Positions 6,380 through 9,530 of a DNA stretch of 9,530 nt are shown piece after piece. The notes under the pieces were generated by a model. It searched no databases, was not told where the DNA came from, and was given only the letters and a program-made list of their open reading frames with translations. Positions within the stretch are counted from its first letter, which is position 1. Every line of letters begins with the position of its first letter. The translations under genes and the position numbers were made by a program. The stretch lies in assembly GCA_027009605.1 (NCBI GenBank), contig JALVCY010000434.1, forward strand, positions 1 to 9,530, given 5' to 3'. The DNA comes from Saprospiraceae bacterium (GTDB taxonomy: Bacteria > Bacteroidota > Bacteroidia > Chitinophagales > Saprospiraceae).

Positions 6380-6798
6380 GAGATTTTAGCCTGATTCTCC
6401 GAAAAATGTCATCACCGACCCAAACCGGTCAAGTTCCGATTGTTTTTTTTTTTACATCCATCACTACGGGTTTTTAAGAACCGAAACTTGAGAATCAGCA
6501 ATTCCCATACAGGAAAAGCTAAACCGACATAGCCTGCCCCGCCTCCATTTGACTGCCTTGATTAAGACAAAATTTGAAGGGGCTTACTCCAACACAAGCT
6601 CATTCCCTATTGGCTTCAAATTTAGCCTTACTCTGCGTTGCAAATTCCAACGGGACTCGCTATGCCTAACATTTGAAAAATTACTCCGCCGGCTAATTTT
6701 CTGTAACTATCCAGCGTAGGAGCTTTTGAGATAAAACCTTTTTCGGCCAAAAGGATTCACGTTGAGTAGTTACCAATTTTTTATCAATTATTGGCATC
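6380..6798. other. non-coding gap upstream of the TonB-dependent receptor
   Basis: I see no gene. Three inverted repeats are visible: ctgattctc (6391-6399) with gagaatcag (6490-6498), a perfect 9-bp pair; caagttccg (6430-6438) with cgaaacttg (6482-6490), one mismatch; and aaatttgaag (6570-6579) with cttcaaattt (6614-6623), a perfect 10-bp pair. A T-run lies at 6442-6453, which on the plus strand might end transcription of the small gene. A weak 6-bp hairpin is at 6737-6754. The sequence ccagcgtagg at 6712-6721 resembles the end of a TPP riboswitch, but the rest of that motif is missing. Confidence 0.5.
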
Positions 6799-6806
6799 TA
6801 GTTTTG
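6799..6806 (+). promoter_or_regulatory. possible -7 promoter box for the receptor gene
   Basis: TAGTTTTG fits TAnnTTTG and lies 69 bases before the chosen receptor start. No good TTTG -33 box is found 18-22 bases upstream, only an A/T-rich stretch, so this is a weak call. Confidence 0.3.
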
Positions 6807-6875
6807 CACATAGCAAGACGGTTCTACGCCGTTTTAGCTTGCGCAAAAGATGCCACCATCCAAAGAAGAAAAAAA

Positions 6876-9122
6876 ATGAAAAAATATATAACTGCCTTAG
6901 CCTTGCTGATTGCATGCACAGGCTTTGGCCAAACCCAATTAGAAGGCATCATCACCGATGCCACAACCCATGAGCCGCTTATTGGCGCAAGCATATTCTT
7001 ACCTGATTTGCCGAAAGGCACGAGTACGGACGAAAACGGACATTACGTATTCCGCAATCTCCCTTTTGGACACTACATTATGGAAATATCGTATCTGGGT
7101 TATAAGACCACCATCAAAAAAATCAACTGTCAAGCTCCTTCCTTGTCTCTGAATATTGAACTTACGCCTTCGACCTTTGTCACCGAAGAAGTAGTCGTCA
7201 CGGGTGGAGAGCCGACGGCACAGCATGAAAATGCCATCCAAATCATCGGGCTCAAAGCCGCCAATATTCAAGCCAAAGGCGATGTTTCGTTTATGCAAAG
7301 CTTGAGCAGAGTGCCCGGTGTGGACATCATCAGCAAAGGGAATGGCGTGGCGACACCGGTCATTCGGGGACTCTCGACAAGTAATATTTTGATGCTCAAC
7401 AATGGTTTTCGGGTGGAGAGTTTCCAATTTTCCATAGACCACCCCTTTTTGGTGGACGAATTCGGTGTAGAAAAAGTAGAAATCATCAAAGGACCGGCTT
7501 CCTTGTTGTATGGTTCCGATGCCGTGGGCGGGGCCATCAATGTAATCAGTGAGCATCCCGCTAAGCAAAATACGACCAACGTTGATGGCGGCATCAATTA
7601 CTTCTCCAATGGCCACGGCATTAACGCTAATCTCGGTATCCGCTCCACCGGAGATCATTTTTTCTGGGGGATTCGCGGGGGCATCAACAGCCACCAAGAT
7701 TACACCGACGGCCAACCGGCCGTTGTGCCTAATAGCCGTTTTAATCAAAAAACAGTTAAAGCCTTTACAGGCGTGCATTCTAAGCGTGGGGTCACTAAGC
7801 TTTTTTATAATTATGACCAATTCAAATTGGGCTTGGTCATCCCCCCTGCTATTTCTTTGGTCGCCGGCAAAAACGGGCGCAAGAATGATGTCTGGTATCA
7901 AGATTTAGACAATCAGATGGTGGCCCTAAAAAACACTAGGTTTGCCGGAAATTCTAAATTTAATTTTGATTTGAGCTATCAACGCAATCATCGACTCCTA
8001 CAAACTTCCGACCTACTGGATGAGAAAAAACAGGTCGATATGTTGCTCCAAACTGTCACCGGAGAAGCCAAGGATTTTGTCACCTTTTCCGACAGGCACA
8101 AGGCTATTTTTAGTCTTCAAGCCATGTATCAGCAAAATGCCAACGGCGAAGCCGACCAACATGTCCAACCGGATTTCTCCATGTATGATTTGGCCGGTGT
8201 ATCCATCTACAAATTTACCGGAGACAAACTCAGCAGCCAAATCGGTCTCCGTCTCGACTACAAAAACATCCAAGTGCCCAAACAACCCAAACCCATCCAC
8301 GACCATAGCGGCACCGTACATCCGACAGAATACATTGCGCCTTTCGACAAAAATTATTTTAACGTAAGTGCTTCAGTAGGAGCGACTTATCCCATTTCCG
8401 AGCGGCTTTTATTGCGGGGTAACTTGGCTTCTGCCTTTCGCACGCCCAACCTTGCGGAACTCATGCAAGACGGTGCCCACGCCAATAGGTATGAGCGGGG
8501 CGACCGAAACTTAAAGCCGCAGCGAAATTATGAATTGGATGTGAGTGGGCATTATCATACCGAGCAATTTGTCTTTGATTTATCCGCCTTTTACAATCAG
8601 ATTCAAAATTATATTTTCCTATCTCCCACCCATGACACCGTCCCCGGCGGACACGACTTGTATGTCTATCAACAAACCCATGCATCACTCCATGGGATGG
8701 AAACCGGCTTCCAATACCTACCCCTAAAATGGTTGGATTTGCATGTGGACTACAGCTTTTTAGTGGGGATTCAAAAGGATGGCACCTACTTGCCGTTTAT
8801 TCCGCAAAGTAAGACCGAAGCGGGCATCCGGCTCACCCATCCGAAAAGTAACCGGTTGCCCAAAGCCTATTTTTCGCTTGATGGGATTTATGCCGGCAAG
8901 CAGCAACATCCGGGACAATTTGAAACCGAAACCGACGGATACTTTTTGTTGAACTCCTCCATTGCTACGGATTTGGAGTTGCCTTTCGGAAAAATAAATG
9001 TGCAGTTGGGCGGCAATAATTTGTTGGATAAAAAATACAATGACCACTTGTCCACCATCAAGGACTTGCCCTATTTCAATATTGGGCGAAATTTGTATGG
9101 GAAGCTTAGGTTTTATTTTTAG
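6876..9122 (+). CDS. TonB-dependent outer-membrane receptor, ZnuD-like (probable metal/zinc uptake)
   Basis: The 748-residue product begins MKKYITALALLIACTGFGQ, a signal peptide. Residues about 21-100 are a carboxypeptidase-regulatory-like domain (LEGIITDATTHEPLIGASIF, then TDENGHYVFRNLPFGHY). The plug domain follows (about 120-230) with RVPGVDI, IRGLS, FGVEKVEIIKGPASLLYGSD and GGAINVI, then a 22-strand-type barrel ending GRNLYGKLRFYF with a terminal Phe. In the barrel, KPIHDHSGTVHPTEY carries His475, His477 and His482, likely on an extracellular loop. AELMQDGAHANRYERGD (His535) resembles the equivalent block of zinc receptors of the ZnuD type, and HYH follows at 559-561. TonB energy would drive uptake. 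The ATG at 6876 follows an A-rich stretch and starts a signal peptide; the same frame extends back to a TTG at 6762 but that would put 38 residues before it. The preceding His/Cys-rich gene supports a metal role; the exact substrate is inferred. Confidence 0.92.
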   Translation: MKKYITALALLIACTGFGQTQLEGIITDATTHEPLIGASIFLPDLPKGTSTDENGHYVFRNLPFGHYIMEISYLGYKTTIKKINCQAPSLSLNIELTPSTFVTEEVVVTGGEPTAQHENAIQIIGLKAANIQAKGDVSFMQSLSRVPGVDIISKGNGVATPVIRGLSTSNILMLNNGFRVESFQFSIDHPFLVDEFGVEKVEIIKGPASLLYGSDAVGGAINVISEHPAKQNTTNVDGGINYFSNGHGINANLGIRSTGDHFFWGIRGGINSHQDYTDGQPAVVPNSRFNQKTVKAFTGVHSKRGVTKLFYNYDQFKLGLVIPPAISLVAGKNGRKNDVWYQDLDNQMVALKNTRFAGNSKFNFDLSYQRNHRLLQTSDLLDEKKQVDMLLQTVTGEAKDFVTFSDRHKAIFSLQAMYQQNANGEADQHVQPDFSMYDLAGVSIYKFTGDKLSSQIGLRLDYKNIQVPKQPKPIHDHSGTVHPTEYIAPFDKNYFNVSASVGATYPISERLLLRGNLASAFRTPNLAELMQDGAHANRYERGDRNLKPQRNYELDVSGHYHTEQFVFDLSAFYNQIQNYIFLSPTHDTVPGGHDLYVYQQTHASLHGMETGFQYLPLKWLDLHVDYSFLVGIQKDGTYLPFIPQSKTEAGIRLTHPKSNRLPKAYFSLDGIYAGKQQHPGQFETETDGYFLLNSSIATDLELPFGKINVQLGGNNLLDKKYNDHLSTIKDLPYFNIGRNLYGKLRFYF

Positions 9123-9130
9123 TTGAAGAA

Positions 9131-9193
9131 GTTGATTCGCTCGCTAAGGCTCGCTAGTTGATTCACTCGTCCTACGGACTTCGTTAGTGAATC
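9131..9193. repeat. short direct and inverted repeats after the receptor gene
   Basis: gttgattcgctcg (9131-9143) recurs with one change as gttgattcactcg (9157-9169). The second copy is part of an inverted repeat, gattcac (9160-9166) with gtgaatc (9187-9193), which encloses gtcc-tac-ggac (9169-9179). That inner dyad has the same arms as the gtcc-gaa-ggac core of the 20-bp array at 5853. No coding potential is visible. Confidence 0.55.
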
Positions 9194-9248
9194 GCTTGCA
9201 GCGCTTCGCTTATTGGAATTGATGTAAAAATATTTTGCGGAGGCTTAC

Positions 9249-9280
9249 CAGTGGGGATGAATGAGCATTCATCCCCACTG
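9249..9280. terminator. long hairpin between convergent genes, probable bidirectional terminator
   Basis: cagtggggatgaatg (9249-9263) and its exact complement (9266-9280) form a perfect 15-bp stem around two bases; a real RNA loop would open the innermost pairs. It lies 126 bases after the receptor stop and 28 bases beyond the stop of the minus-strand gene, where a terminator serving both would be expected. There is no strong U-run on either side, so a REP-like palindrome is the alternative. Confidence 0.65.
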
Positions 9281-9308
9281 TTGTAGGATTGGTATGGAGT
9301 CCGATGAT

Positions 9309-9530
9309 TTATTTCTGTTGATTCAGGAGATTTTCATACTTTTTGCCAAGTTCTTCCATGCGTTTGCTAAAAGCATTACCGACTTCATCCAGAGCTTCGA
9401 TTTGTTCATCGGTGATGGTTCCTTGTTCTTTACGGGACTCAATATAGGTTTGATATTTTTTGATAGTTTTGGATATTTCAGAGCTTCTGGAGACCAGTGT
9501 CATCATGATTTTGGCCACACGAAGGCCATC
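9309..9530 (-). CDS. hypothetical helical protein, C-terminal part only
   Basis: The frame is open from the right edge of the window to the TAA at 9309-9311, so only the last 73 residues (DGLRVAKIMMTLVSRSSEIS onward) are seen. A GTG at 9516-9518 could start a 69-residue protein, but the frame stays open upstream and the true start is more likely outside. The visible part is highly charged and predicted to be almost all helix, with heptad-like spacing in ISKTIKKYQTYIES and FSKRMEELGKKYENLLNQQ, suggesting two coiled-coil helices joined at GTITDEQIEALDE. There is no cysteine and no membrane segment. I do not recognise the family. It converges on the receptor gene. Confidence 0.55.
   Translation of the reverse strand, partial: DGLRVAKIMMTLVSRSSEISKTIKKYQTYIESRKEQGTITDEQIEALDEVGNAFSKRMEELGKKYENLLNQQK

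Noticed and set aside
6700..6725. TPP riboswitch-like ending (ccagcgtagg) upstream of the receptor
   Set aside because: The CTGAGA and ACCTGATCTGGAT parts are missing and the spacing from any gggg-type 5' block is wrong; only the last 10 bases match.
6762..6875. N-terminal extension of the receptor from a TTG start
   Set aside because: It would place 38 residues ahead of a good signal peptide starting at the ATG at 6876.
6999..7901. 300-codon open frame on the minus strand within the receptor gene
   Set aside because: It is antisense to a well-supported receptor, has no domain features, and long antisense frames are expected from codon bias.

Overview
The window looks like a chromosomal segment of a Bacteroidota bacterium, perhaps from the Saprospiria or a relative. 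That placement rests on several things: promoter-like TTTG / TAnnTTTG pairs, start codons without Shine-Dalgarno sequences, a TonB-dependent receptor carrying an N-terminal carboxypeptidase-regulatory-like domain, and a topoisomerase IV A subunit of the Bacteroidota type with a lysine-rich tail. The genus is not determinable from the sequence alone. Gene density is low for a bacterium. Four complete genes I trust, plus one strong small ORF and one partial gene, are separated by long non-coding gaps crowded with short repeats.

Layout: 1-764 is non-coding, with an 8-bp tandem repeat at the left edge and a large imperfect inverted repeat (144-244). Positions 765-1526 encode a family 2 glycosyltransferase of the dolichyl-phosphate mannose synthase-like type. 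Positions 1527-2305 are non-coding and hold a 192-bp element made of two nested inverted repeats sharing exactly the same centre, followed by two staggered promoter candidates and a leader hairpin. Positions 2306-5020 encode topoisomerase IV subunit A (parC). A perfect 44-bp palindrome (5026-5069) separates it from a small predicted outer-membrane protein with a very basic tail (5090-5686). Positions 5687-6011 are a patchwork of repeats, including a 20-bp unit repeated five times. Positions 6012-6356 encode a 114-residue His/Cys-rich membrane-anchored or exported protein whose stop codon lies in a 7-bp tandem repeat. After another gap, 6876-9122 encodes a TonB-dependent receptor with similarity to zinc receptors of the ZnuD type. 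A long hairpin at 9249-9280 separates it from a convergent partial gene on the minus strand (9309 to the window end).

Functionally, parC and the glycosyltransferase are housekeeping or envelope genes with no evident link to each other. The most coherent functional unit is the His/Cys-rich small protein followed by the ZnuD-like receptor: I infer an envelope metal-uptake (probably zinc) pair. I see no CRISPR array, rRNA, tRNA, transposase, phage or known defence gene. The most unusual content is the density and variety of intergenic repeats (7-, 8-, 16- and 20-bp units plus several long palindromes), not a recognisable new multi-gene system.
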